8,750 nt of DNA. Source: Methylomonas sp. GTDB taxonomy: Bacteria > Pseudomonadota > Gammaproteobacteria > Methylococcales > Methylomonadaceae. Positions 1 through 7,001 of the stretch are shown in pieces. Where the stretch lies: positions 1 to 8,750 of the forward strand of contig JALSLS010000396.1 in assembly GCA_026988195.1 (NCBI GenBank). The letters are read 5' to 3'. A program made the translations under genes and the position numbers. Positions within the stretch are counted from its first letter, which is position 1, and every line of letters begins with the position of its first letter. The notes below the pieces were generated by a model. That model was not told where the DNA came from, made no database searches, and saw only the letters and a list, made by a program, of their open reading frames with translations.

Positions 1-39
1 AGGCGAGGGTCGGGGGTTCGATCCCCTCAGCACCCACCA
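1..39 (+). tRNA. tRNA-Val, 3' part only (cut by window edge)
   Basis: The first 39 bases form the end of a tRNA: the 3' side of an anticodon stem, a variable loop GGGTC, a T-arm with the invariant TTCGATC loop closed by GGGGG/CCCTC, an acceptor strand ending GCACCC, discriminator A and an encoded CCA at 37-39. The GGGTC variable loop and the acceptor strand resemble E. coli tRNA-Val, and a Val-Asp tRNA pair ahead of ppiD is a known gammaproteobacterial arrangement. The anticodon lies outside the window, so the amino acid is an inference. It is probably co-transcribed with the tRNA-Asp that starts 6 bp downstream. Confidence 0.75.
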
Positions 40-45
40 GACTTT

Positions 46-122
46 GGAGCGGTAGTTCAGTTGGTTAGAATACCGGCCTGTCACGCCGGGGGTCGCGGGT
101 TCGAGTCCCGTCCGCTCCGCCA
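46..122 (+). tRNA. tRNA-Asp (anticodon GTC)
   Basis: A complete 77-nt tRNA. The acceptor stem is GGAGCGG/CCGCTCC with discriminator G and an encoded CCA at 120-122. The anticodon stem CCGGC/GCCGG encloses the loop CTGTCAC, placing anticodon GTC at 80-82, which reads aspartate codons. The T-loop is TTCGAGT. It lies 6 bp after the preceding tRNA and is followed within 10 bp by a terminator, so the two tRNAs are the tail of one transcript. Confidence 0.97.
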
Positions 123-128
123 AATACG

Positions 129-164
129 AAAGCTCCGAACCTTTAGGTTTGGGGCTTTTTTTTT
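129..164 (+). terminator. Rho-independent terminator of the tRNA operon
   Basis: A stem of about 12 bp (left arm 130-141, right arm 146-157, with two G-U pairs) has a 4-base loop, and its 3' arm runs into a T tract at 156-164. It sits directly after the tRNA-Asp CCA and separates the tRNA transcript from ppiD. Confidence 0.9.
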
Positions 165-268
165 GCTTAAAAAATATATTTATCAGACTTGCTTCTAATG
201 GTATTGTGAGTTTAGGTTTTCGCCTGCTTTTTTAATTAATCATTTTAAATTTGTTTTAAGGACTATCT

Positions 269-2152
269 ATGTTATTAAAGATTAGAGAAAAATCACAGGG
301 TGTTTTTGCCTGGATTATTTTACTATTAATCTGTGTGCCTTTTGCGTTATGGGGGATTCAAAATTATGTGGGGGGTGGTAGTGAGGCCGCTATTGCGACA
401 GTGGGTGATAAAGAATTTTTTCAGCAAGATTTAAATCGTGCATATTCTCAGTATAGTCAAGGTTTACAAGGTACAAACTTTGATGAAAAAGAAGTGAAAA
501 AATTAGCGCTTGAAAAGCTAATTAAAGATGAAGTTTTGTTGCAGTATGTGGAAAGTGAAGGGCTTGTTGTTACCGATCAAGCTGCCAGAGATTTTATTAA
601 AGGATTGGATTATTTTCAAACGGACGGAAAATTTGATAATAAGCAATATAAAGCGATGCTGGCGACACAAAGAATGACGCCAAATGAATTTGTGAGTAGG
701 ATAAAAAAAGCGCTTGTGATGGAGCAGTTTCAACGTAGTATTGTTGGAAGTAGTTTTGCGACAGAAAAAGATATAGAAAATTTTTTCAAAATCCAGAATC
801 AGAAAAGAGATGTTGAAATTGTAGCCGTACCACTTAAGAGTATTAAAGAAGATCTAACAGATAAGGAAATTGAAGATTATTATCAACAAAATAAAGATGC
901 ATATTTAACGGCTGAGAAAGTCGCTATAGAGTATGTTGAGTTATCACTAGACGAGTTGGCTAAGCAGGTAGAGCCTTCAGCCGAACAGTTAAAGACTTAT
1001 TACGAAGAGCAAAAAGATCTTTATACAACTAAAGAACGTAGAAAAATTAGTCATATTTTATTCTCGTTTACAAAAGATGCGAGCAGTGATGATGTACAGT
1101 TGGAACGGGCATTAAAGGCAAAAAAAGAATTGGCAGAAAAAGACTTTTCAGTTTTAGCTGCTGAAATTTCAGATGATAAATTAACAGCCCCTAAAGGAGG
1201 AGATCTGGGGATCTTTAATATTGGTGTAATGGAAAAATCATTTGAAGATGTTGCAAGTTCATTACAGTTAAATCAAGTTTCTGACCCTGTTAAATCAGCT
1301 TTTGGTTATCATTTAATTAAAGTGACAGAGTTAGTTCCGGGGTCAGTAAAACCTTTTGAAAGTGTAAAAAAAGAGCTGACACTTGCTTATCAAAGAGTTG
1401 AGGCTGAAAGTACTTTTTATGAGTTGGGGGAAACATTAACCGAGCTTAGCTATGAAAATCCAGATAGTTTACAAGCCGTTTCAGATGCTTTAGGTGTGAA
1501 GATAGTTAAAACAGAGTTGTTTTCAAAAAATCCCCAAGCGCCAGGTGCATATAATCAGGAAATTACATCTCAAAAAGGAGTTATTGATGCTGCTTTCTCT
1601 GAAGATGTTTTAAAAGGGGAAAATAGCCCAGCCATTGAACTAGGTGATGATAAATTGCTGGTTTTGAGGATGATTGAGTACCAACCGGCAGAAGTTAAAG
1701 CTTTAGAGTCAATAAAACCTCTTATTGTCGCAAAGCTACTGAATGATAAAGCAAGAAAAGTAGCCTCTGAAAAAGCTGAAGCTATCAAAAAAGCTGTTGA
1801 TAATGGAGGTGTGCTGGCTGATCTTGCAAAGCAAGCTGGGTTAAAAGTTGAGAAGTTATCTGGATTGAGTCGTTCTAATGGGGACTTACCGTGGCAGGTA
1901 AATCAAGCGATTTTTAAAGCAGCAAAACCGATAGATGGAAAACCAGTTGTTGTATTGGTTGAGGATGCTTCTGGGGCGAAAACGATTATTAGTTTGCTTG
2001 CTGTGTCTGAAGGTGAGATGACGGATAGTGATAAGGCTAAGAAAGAGTTGGCAGCAACGAACTTGTCAAATGCATTTGGGCAAGCTGACTTTAGTGCTGT
2101 GCTGAATAGTCTTCAGGATAAGGCTAATATAGTATTAAGAATTCCTCAATAA
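269..2152 (+). CDS. ppiD: PpiD, inner-membrane-anchored periplasmic folding chaperone (SurA/parvulin family)
   Basis: This is a 627-residue protein, close to the 623 residues of E. coli PpiD. The N-terminus shows the PpiD signature: a short basic cytoplasmic stretch (KIREKSQG), then one transmembrane helix at about 12-31 ending in LWGIQNYVGGG. A SurA-like chaperone domain follows to about 155. A parvulin (PpiC-type rotamase) domain lies at about 255-353, beginning with KERRKISHILFSF and including GGDLGIF and FGYHLIKV. A C-terminal domain completes it. PpiD is tethered to the periplasmic face of the inner membrane, where it binds YfgM and the SecYEG translocon and helps newly exported proteins leave; the E. 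coli rotamase domain is essentially inactive. The start is supported by the Shine-Dalgarno AAGGA at 258-262. The gene follows a tRNA pair and is probably monocistronic. Confidence 0.96.
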   Translation: MLLKIREKSQGVFAWIILLLICVPFALWGIQNYVGGGSEAAIATVGDKEFFQQDLNRAYSQYSQGLQGTNFDEKEVKKLALEKLIKDEVLLQYVESEGLVVTDQAARDFIKGLDYFQTDGKFDNKQYKAMLATQRMTPNEFVSRIKKALVMEQFQRSIVGSSFATEKDIENFFKIQNQKRDVEIVAVPLKSIKEDLTDKEIEDYYQQNKDAYLTAEKVAIEYVELSLDELAKQVEPSAEQLKTYYEEQKDLYTTKERRKISHILFSFTKDASSDDVQLERALKAKKELAEKDFSVLAAEISDDKLTAPKGGDLGIFNIGVMEKSFEDVASSLQLNQVSDPVKSAFGYHLIKVTELVPGSVKPFESVKKELTLAYQRVEAESTFYELGETLTELSYENPDSLQAVSDALGVKIVKTELFSKNPQAPGAYNQEITSQKGVIDAAFSEDVLKGENSPAIELGDDKLLVLRMIEYQPAEVKALESIKPLIVAKLLNDKARKVASEKAEAIKKAVDNGGVLADLAKQAGLKVEKLSGLSRSNGDLPWQVNQAIFKAAKPIDGKPVVVLVEDASGAKTIISLLAVSEGEMTDSDKAKKELAATNLSNAFGQADFSAVLNSLQDKANIVLRIPQ

Positions 2153-2183
2153 GTGATTACCCTATAAAAAATAACGGCTGCTC

Positions 2184-2327
2184 TTAACCCCTTCTTCCGC
2201 GTAGGGAGAAGGTTGGGTAAGGTGAGCAATGCATAATCTACATGGATGACGTGAATACAGGTATTGCAGGGGCAAATAGCTGTCCATGCAGTCGCCCAAA
2301 CCCTCTCCCTGCTCGGGAGGGGGTTTC
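2184..2327. repeat. REPIN-like element: two inverted copies of a GGGAG-type palindrome
   Basis: Two G/C-rich imperfect hairpins face each other between the convergent ends of ppiD and the lipoprotein gene. The left one (2186-2217) pairs AACCCC-TTCTTCC with GGGAGAAGGTT and is followed by GGG. The right one (2298-2326) is a 12-bp stem with one G-U pair and a TGCTC loop. The reverse complement of the right copy aligns with the left, including the trailing TTGGG, so they are inverted copies of one REP-type unit. The spacer carries smaller inverted pairs: CATGGA 2241-2246 with TCCATG 2283-2288, and AATAC/GTATT at 2254-2265. The right hairpin may also act as a two-way transcription end, although no long T tract follows. 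Confidence 0.65.
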
Positions 2328-2365
2328 ATAACTCAAGTTATGGGTGAGTCGTTACGGAGTATGAA

Positions 2366-2785
2366 TTAAAGAGAGTATAAAACACTACCATTTTGTGGTG
2401 GGCGCGTAGATTTAGAGCTTCTGCCTTGGTCGATTCTTTCTTGGGTAAATTGGGTAATCATTTGGTCCCAGTTGTTATATTGAACATAGCTTTTAAATCC
2501 AGAATTTTTACGTTCGCGAAAAACTTCTTTCCCTAGTGCAATAATTTCTTCAGGTGTCTTTCCATCTACCTTATCCAAGAACTCGTTTTTGTCTCTAATT
2601 GAATCACGTAAAGTCCAATAAGAAACTTCGTATTCAATGCGTAACTCTGTTGGTAAGCGGTCTTTGATTCTGCTAACAGAACGATTGGCAGTTTTTAAAC
2701 TTCGGGCGTTTATCTGGTCGCCACTCATGCAAGCAGTAAGACTGACGCAGATAATAATAATAAAAGTAGTTGATAAAATCCTCAT
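2366..2785 (-). CDS. Small putative lipoprotein of unknown function
   Basis: This is a 139-residue protein with a lipoprotein signal peptide: MR start, a hydrophobic core TTFIIIICVSL, and a lipobox LTAC with Cys19 as the probable lipidated residue. Residue +2 is Met rather than Asp, so nothing signals inner-membrane retention and an outer-membrane location is likely. The mature part is hydrophilic and probably helical, and contains SYWTLRDSIRDKNEFLDKVDGKTPEEIIALGKEVF, which vaguely recalls small lipoproteins of the DUF6694 type; that assignment is tentative. The tail is Ser/Pro/Asn-rich and may be disordered. A GAGG Shine-Dalgarno (2796-2799, minus strand) lies 10 bp before the ATG. The gene is convergent with ppiD and divergent from the GTPase pair; no functional link is shown. 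Confidence 0.75.
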   Translation of the reverse strand: MRILSTTFIIIICVSLTACMSGDQINARSLKTANRSVSRIKDRLPTELRIEYEVSYWTLRDSIRDKNEFLDKVDGKTPEEIIALGKEVFRERKNSGFKSYVQYNNWDQMITQFTQERIDQGRSSKSTRPPQNGSVLYSL

Positions 2786-2809
2786 ATAATGTAAACCTCA
2801 AAAGTGCAG

Positions 2810-2837
2810 GAATAAGCATTTTATTAAATGCTTATTC
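2810..2837. repeat. Perfect 12-bp hairpin in the divergent intergenic region
   Basis: The arms GAATAAGCATTT (2810-2821) and AAATGCTTATTC (2826-2837) are exact reverse complements around a 4-base loop. The right arm is followed on the plus strand by a T/A-rich stretch, but no plus-strand gene ends here. It lies 25 bp upstream of the lipoprotein ATG on the other strand, so it is either an operator or a hairpin in that gene's leader. Confidence 0.6.
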
Positions 2838-2850
2838 TTTAAAATAATTT

Positions 2851-2881
2851 TTATTGTAATGAATTTAGATTGTTACAATAA
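2851..2881. promoter_or_regulatory. Inverted repeat TTATTGTAA-N13-TTACAATAA, possible operator
   Basis: Two 9-bp half sites (2851-2859 and 2873-2881) are exact reverse complements separated by 13 bp. The centre-to-centre distance is about two helical turns, which suits a dimeric regulator. It lies in the spacer between the divergent lipoprotein gene and GTPase operon. The sequence is AT-rich, so chance is a real alternative. Confidence 0.35.
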
Positions 2882-2933
2882 CCAATAAGATAAGGATCTT
2901 AATATTTTTAAAAGATTCTTACTCAGTGATTAT

Positions 2934-2962
2934 TTAAACAAAGTAAAATACTAAGTTATTAT
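2934..2962 (+). promoter_or_regulatory. Weak candidate sigma70 promoter for the GTPase operon
   Basis: A -10-like TATTAT (2957-2962, 5/6 to consensus) lies 17 bp after a poor -35 (TTAAAC, 2934-2939). Transcription would begin near 2969, leaving only about 13 bases before the ATG at 2982. No Shine-Dalgarno is visible before that ATG, so the first gene may have a very short leader. Confidence 0.3.
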
Positions 2963-2981
2963 AAACCTAAGCTCATTCTTT

Positions 2982-4721
2982 ATGCTGGAATTTATCCAAT
3001 TATTAAATCAGCGCTACCAAGCTATTCTTGCTAATTTAAAAGCGAGCGACCCTCAGGTTATTATTTTTAAGCAACGACTAGAACAACTTATTTTTGCAGA
3101 GGCTTTTATAAGAAAGGGTGTTCTGCTGGAGACTTCTCCGGAAATGCCTTTGCAAGTAGCGGTGATTGGCCCCACCCAAGCAGGTAAAAGCTCTGTGGTA
3201 AACCTGCTTCTTAATAGCCAAATGGCGGGTGTCAGTCCGTTAGCTGGATATACTGTGCATCCACAGGGGTTTTGTCATAAAGTAAATTTACAGAGTTGCT
3301 CTGGTTTACAAAATTATTTTGGACGTTTTCAGCAATTGCAATTAGCTGAATTGAGACATGAGCGGCATGACTGTTATTCGCTTACCGAAACTAATATTGA
3401 AAGTGAGTTACTTCCCCCTTGTGTATTTTGGGATACTCCTGATTTTGATTCTATCGATTCTGCGGATTATCGAGAGGGTGTGATCAGAACTATTGCATTA
3501 GCAGATATTATTGTTTTAGTAGTGAGCAAAGAAAAATATGCCGACCAGTCTGTATGGGAAATGATGGCAACTATTGAATCATTTCATCAGAAGACCCTGA
3601 TTTGTGTCAATAAACTTTCAGAAGGGACTGAAAGTTTAATTATTAACTCACTTAAGCAGAAATGGTATCAAGCTCGAAAAGATGAATTCCCTGGAGTTAT
3701 CCCATTACATTTTCAAAAACAGACGGCACAACCCGATTGGCCTGACGCAGAAAGAAATCGGCTATTTCAGCTACAACAAACCGTATCACAAAATAAACAT
3801 TTTGATTATCAGTATAATTTATTGAATAAATATTGGTACAGTTGGCTGGAGCCTGTTGTTGCTGAGCATGAGTCTTTAATGATATGGAAGGGGATGGTTA
3901 ACAATAGTATAAAACAGGCTCTAGAGGAGTATCAGCGTGACTATCTGAATCATCCTCATTACTATGATGCTTTTCAAAATGCATTGATTGAGTTGCTTAA
4001 TTTGCTGGAAATTCCTGGTATTTCTAGGGTGCTGACTAAAACTAGACGAGTCTTGACTTGGCCTGTTCGAAAATTGATGGGGCTAAGTAAAAATATAACC
4101 ACACCTAAAAGTCAGGAGCAGGCGCTATTAAATCAAATTGGTGATCATTTGTTGATTTCATTGTCTGATCAGTTGTTAGAAAAAATTGACTCAGATAGTA
4201 AGCAGAATAGGTGGTGGAAGGATAGTTATAGCTTATTAAGACAGCAAAAAAATGAAATGCTGAATGACTATCAACTTGTGGTAGAGCAGTACTGTATTTC
4301 ATTTCAGCAAGATGTAGAGGCTACAGCAAACAGATTGTATAACAAGCTATCAGATCAGCCCGTTATTTTAAATAGCTTGCGAATGACTAGGGCAACGACT
4401 GATGCTGTTGCCATGGCTTTAGTCATCCAAACAGGTGGAATTGGGGTGCATGATTTGGTTATAACTCCAGCCATGTTATCACTAACGTCACTGCTGGCTG
4501 AAAGTGCTATAGGGAGTTATATGGGGAGTGTTGAAGCTGAATTAAAACAGCATCAGCTTGAAACTGTGACAAATGATTTGTTTGTAGGGCAACTTCAGCA
4601 AGTTTTATATGCACTACCAGAACAGCTTTCAGGGAAAAACCGTTTTAATATTTCAGCTGAATTACTGCACAAAGCAGAATCACAGCGTAACGAGAGAAAA
4701 CATGGCATACGATTACTCTGA
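2982..4721 (+). CDS. Dynamin-like/Era-type large GTPase, first of a paralogous pair
   Basis: This is a 579-residue GTPase. Residues 1-50 form a helical lead-in, followed by a G domain with G1 P-loop GPTQAGKS at 63-70, a possible G2 threonine at 91 (GYTVHP), G3 DTPDFDS at 151-157 and G4 NKLS at 210-213. G3 has Asp where classical GTPases have the Gly of DxxG, and G4 ends in Ser rather than Asp, so guanine recognition may be altered. Residues from about 260 look like a long helical region, with a hydrophobic stretch at about 469-515 that could contact membrane. This is the plan of bacterial dynamin-like proteins. The next gene is a paralogue and overlaps it by 20 bp. No Shine-Dalgarno is seen at the chosen start, and the next Met (54) is too near the P-loop. 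The cellular role is unknown. Confidence 0.8.
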   Translation: MLEFIQLLNQRYQAILANLKASDPQVIIFKQRLEQLIFAEAFIRKGVLLETSPEMPLQVAVIGPTQAGKSSVVNLLLNSQMAGVSPLAGYTVHPQGFCHKVNLQSCSGLQNYFGRFQQLQLAELRHERHDCYSLTETNIESELLPPCVFWDTPDFDSIDSADYREGVIRTIALADIIVLVVSKEKYADQSVWEMMATIESFHQKTLICVNKLSEGTESLIINSLKQKWYQARKDEFPGVIPLHFQKQTAQPDWPDAERNRLFQLQQTVSQNKHFDYQYNLLNKYWYSWLEPVVAEHESLMIWKGMVNNSIKQALEEYQRDYLNHPHYYDAFQNALIELLNLLEIPGISRVLTKTRRVLTWPVRKLMGLSKNITTPKSQEQALLNQIGDHLLISLSDQLLEKIDSDSKQNRWWKDSYSLLRQQKNEMLNDYQLVVEQYCISFQQDVEATANRLYNKLSDQPVILNSLRMTRATTDAVAMALVIQTGGIGVHDLVITPAMLSLTSLLAESAIGSYMGSVEAELKQHQLETVTNDLFVGQLQQVLYALPEQLSGKNRFNISAELLHKAESQRNERKHGIRLL

Positions 4722-6297
4722 TTTATTAGTGAAAATTGATAGTTGGTCTCAGGAAGTGCAAAAAGGAGGCTGGATTAATCAGCAGCAGGCCTTGTCTTTA
4801 GTTATTGAGCCGGAAAGCTCGGCTAAGGCATTGTTTAATGGGCATAATGAAAGGCCTCTTGTGGTTGCGTTTATGGGAGGGACGGGGGTTGGGAAAAGTT
4901 CTTTACTTAACAAGTTATCTGGTAAAGCTATTGCTAATACCGGTGTTGAGCGCCCCACTTCACGTGAAGTGACGCTGTACCACCACCAAAAGGTATTGTT
5001 ACAACAACTAGAGCAACTTTTTCCATTACAAAACATACAAATTTCACAGCATTTAGATGCGAAAAATGAACAGGTTGTCTGGATTGATATGCCTGATTTT
5101 GACAGTACGGAAGAAAAAAATAAAGATATTGTTATGCAATGGCTGCCGTATGTTGATGTGCTTATATATGTTGTTAGCCCTGAACGTTATCGAGACAATA
5201 AAGCTTGGCAATTATTATTAGCTGAAGGGGCGAGTCATGCATGGCTATTTGTGATGAACCAGTGGGATAGAGGGGAGACTTCTCAATTTGAAGATTTTAA
5301 AAATCAATTATCTAAAGCTGGCTTTGCAAATCCTATTATTTACAAAACTATATGCCATGATGAGCTTATTTTAGAAGAGAACGAAGTTTTCAAGTTGCAA
5401 CAAAGTATTTCTTCACTGGCAACCGCTAATACCATAGATCAACTTGAGTCTAGGGGGGGGCAACAACGTAATAATGCAATAAAACACCAATTACAAAATT
5501 GCTTTCAAGCGTTGGGAGCGCAAAATAGTTTTTCAGTTATTGAGCAAGTGAGGGTATCTCGTTGGTTAGTCACAAAAGAACAGTTAACACAAGGTTTTGA
5601 ATGGCCCGTTAAACAATTGTCAGTGGTTTATTCCAAAAAAGGGAGTGTAGCCTCTCAAGATAAAGTTAAGCTATGGGATGAATGGGCTCAAAGTCGATTT
5701 AATGACTACCTTGATGAGTTAATTTTAAACACTGACCAGCAAGGGCTGCCAAGTGCTCCATTAAGGCAGGCTTTACTTGGTTATCGTGATAAAGCTGAGA
5801 AGCATATTCAAGCACAAACTGAATTAAATTGCCGAAAAGCATTAATTAACCCAGGAAATATATTGCAAAGAAGTTTGTTGAAAATAGCTCGAATAGCTGA
5901 AATTATACTTCCGCTTACCTCTATGGGGTTGGTTGGGTTTCAAGTTTTTCAGGGGTATTATGATAGTGCTGTATCTGAGCAAGCATTTTTGGGGGTTGAT
6001 TTTGCTGTGCATAGTGCATTATTAATTTTGATCAGCTGGTTGTTACCTTTTTTTATAAGAAAAAAGATGCAACCCTCTTTGGAAAAAGCGGCACTCAAAG
6101 GGCTTAATATTGGATTAAATAGTGCTTTATCTATGATTGATATAGATATTAGGAATATTATGAGTGACTATAAGCTCCAGCACCAAAAAATTACAGAATC
6201 TCTGTCTGAATTAATAGGGGTTTGTGAGCAACTTGGTAGCACTAAAAAAACAGGGGGGGGGAGTGAGCAGTTAGAAAGGATGCTGGTAAAGGATTGA
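4702..6297 (+). CDS. Dynamin-like GTPase with two C-terminal membrane segments, second of the pair
   Basis: This is a 531-residue protein counted from the ATG at 4702, chosen because it begins MAYDYSDLLVKI, follows a GAGAG stretch at 4692-4696, and gives a short 20-bp overlap with the upstream gene. The G domain has G1 GGTGVGKSS (59-67), G2 RPTSREVT (84-91), G3 DMPDFDS (119-125) and G4 NQWD (176-179). G3 and the following VSPERYRDNKAW match the upstream protein, so the two are paralogues. Two predicted membrane helices lie at about 397-417 and 434-453, followed by a basic RKK and a helical tail, as in membrane-anchored dynamin/mitofusin-like proteins. A hetero-oligomer with the upstream protein is inferred from the pairing. 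Oddities are runs of eight G (5453-5460) and nine G (6253-6261) inside the gene. Confidence 0.82.
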   Translation: MAYDYSDLLVKIDSWSQEVQKGGWINQQQALSLVIEPESSAKALFNGHNERPLVVAFMGGTGVGKSSLLNKLSGKAIANTGVERPTSREVTLYHHQKVLLQQLEQLFPLQNIQISQHLDAKNEQVVWIDMPDFDSTEEKNKDIVMQWLPYVDVLIYVVSPERYRDNKAWQLLLAEGASHAWLFVMNQWDRGETSQFEDFKNQLSKAGFANPIIYKTICHDELILEENEVFKLQQSISSLATANTIDQLESRGGQQRNNAIKHQLQNCFQALGAQNSFSVIEQVRVSRWLVTKEQLTQGFEWPVKQLSVVYSKKGSVASQDKVKLWDEWAQSRFNDYLDELILNTDQQGLPSAPLRQALLGYRDKAEKHIQAQTELNCRKALINPGNILQRSLLKIARIAEIILPLTSMGLVGFQVFQGYYDSAVSEQAFLGVDFAVHSALLILISWLLPFFIRKKMQPSLEKAALKGLNIGLNSALSMIDIDIRNIMSDYKLQHQKITESLSELIGVCEQLGSTKKTGGGSEQLERMLVKD

Positions 6298-6348
6298 GTT
6301 AAGGTAGTTCGCAATCTGGCTAGGTTCCCCAGCTACCCTCCTTAACTC
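6296..6348. repeat. Inverted repeat beginning in the stop codon of the second GTPase gene
   Basis: GAGTTAAGG (6296-6304) pairs perfectly with CCTTAACTC (6340-6348). Inner pairings TAG/CTA and CTGG (6316-6319)/CCAG (6329-6332) extend the fold. It could end or protect the operon's mRNA, but no T tract follows, so it is not a canonical intrinsic terminator. Confidence 0.35.
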
Positions 6349-6358
6349 GTTTAACCTT

Positions 6359-6522
6359 TATACTTCGTGCGGTCACGACTGCGGTTTTCTAACCGCTGAG
6401 TTTTTGCCAATAGCTGCTTTGCTGAAACAGTTGCGTAGCTTGCTATGCGCCTGTTTCAGCACCTTGCTATCGACAAAAATCAGCAGCTTATAAATTCCGC
6501 ATCCGTGACCGTGCGAAGTATA
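6359..6522. mobile_element. MITE-like 164-bp palindromic element, complete copy
   Basis: The ends are 26-bp imperfect terminal inverted repeats (22/26 matching) that begin TATACTTCG and end CGAAGTATA. The interior is also palindromic throughout: GCTGAAACAG pairs with CTGTTTCAGC near the centre, and the flanking TTTTGCCAATAGC pairs with GCTATCGACAAAA with two mismatches. The whole element therefore folds as one long imperfect hairpin. It has no ORF. A second copy, 137/142 identical over the visible part, starts at 8609 in the same orientation. TA-rich ends suggest a TA target duplication of the IS630/mariner kind, which is unproven. It ends 2 bp beyond the stop codon of the YtoQ-family gene. 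Confidence 0.75.
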
Positions 6523-6524
6523 TA

Positions 6525-6968
6525 TTAGGGTTGTGATATATATTTTAAAATTTCAACCACTTGTTGAGGTGTTTCTGTTACGGCTAGCGCGGCTGCATCA
6601 ACCTCTTTAAGGGGGTGGGTCAGATCAGGGCTGTGCAGAGTTATTATAGGAATGCCTAAGCCTGTAGCAATACCCGCATCAAATGCGGCATTCCATTGTT
6701 TGTATTTCTCTCCAAACCTGATCACCACAATATCTGAGCGGCTAATATAACTATTGGTACGTAAGGCATTTATTTTTGCTGATTTGTGGTCTTTCCAGAA
6801 GTTATTAGGCTCAGTCCCTAATATATCAGAGCCTACGTTATCACTGTTATCATGGTCAGTAATAGGCGTTAAAACTTCAATGTTCAGTTGGTTTTCGGCG
6901 ATACCTTGTTTGATTCGGTCGCGCCAGTCAGAGTGGATTTCTCCAGATAAATAAATTGTATAAGACAT
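6525..6968 (-). CDS. ytoQ: YtoQ-family protein (nucleoside 2-deoxyribosyltransferase-like)
   Basis: This is a 147-residue protein. It begins MSYTIYLSGEIHSDWRDRI, the typical start of the YtoQ family, and continues with DNVGSDILG, FWKDHKSAKINALRTNSYISRSDIVVIRFGEKYKQWNAAFDAG and GIPIITLH. These regions resemble the Rossmann-like nucleoside 2-deoxyribosyltransferase fold, with D-V-V-I-R-F-G and W-N-A-A-F-D-A-G as the likely ligand-binding stretches. The family has no established substrate that I know of. A TTG codon further upstream (7014-7016) would add 16 residues, but it lies upstream of the likely transcription start and those residues do not fit the family. No clear Shine-Dalgarno is visible. 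It is a single gene, convergent with the GTPase operon and divergent from the DUF1820 gene. Confidence 0.85.
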   Translation of the reverse strand: MSYTIYLSGEIHSDWRDRIKQGIAENQLNIEVLTPITDHDNSDNVGSDILGTEPNNFWKDHKSAKINALRTNSYISRSDIVVIRFGEKYKQWNAAFDAGIATGLGIPIITLHSPDLTHPLKEVDAAALAVTETPQQVVEILKYISQP

Positions 6969-7001
6969 ATGATTTAAAACTAATATGATGTTGCTGTTTG
7001 T

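Noticed and set aside
163..217. Promoter for ppiD from TTGCTT hexamers at 163-168 or 189-194
   Set aside because: Neither has an acceptable -10 at 16-18 bp, so I do not call a ppiD promoter.
518..733. Antisense open frame within ppiD, with similar ones at 1570-1788 and, in the GTPase genes, at 4105-4302 and 4779-5036
   Set aside because: They lie wholly inside well-supported genes on the other strand, have no family resemblance and no plausible ribosome-binding site.
4609..4701. A longer start for the second GTPase, adding 31 residues
   Set aside because: The extra residues overlap the upstream gene by over 110 bp and do not resemble a G-domain lead-in. The ATG at 4702 has a purine-rich GAGAG before it and gives a normal short overlap.
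6359..6522. The palindromic element as an intrinsic terminator or a CRISPR repeat
   Set aside because: No T tract follows the fold, the two copies are 2.25 kb apart with genes between them, and there is no repeat-spacer periodicity.
6754..6954. Plus-strand open frame of 66 codons opposite the YtoQ-family gene
   Set aside because: It is fully antisense to a recognisable conserved protein and shows no features of its own.
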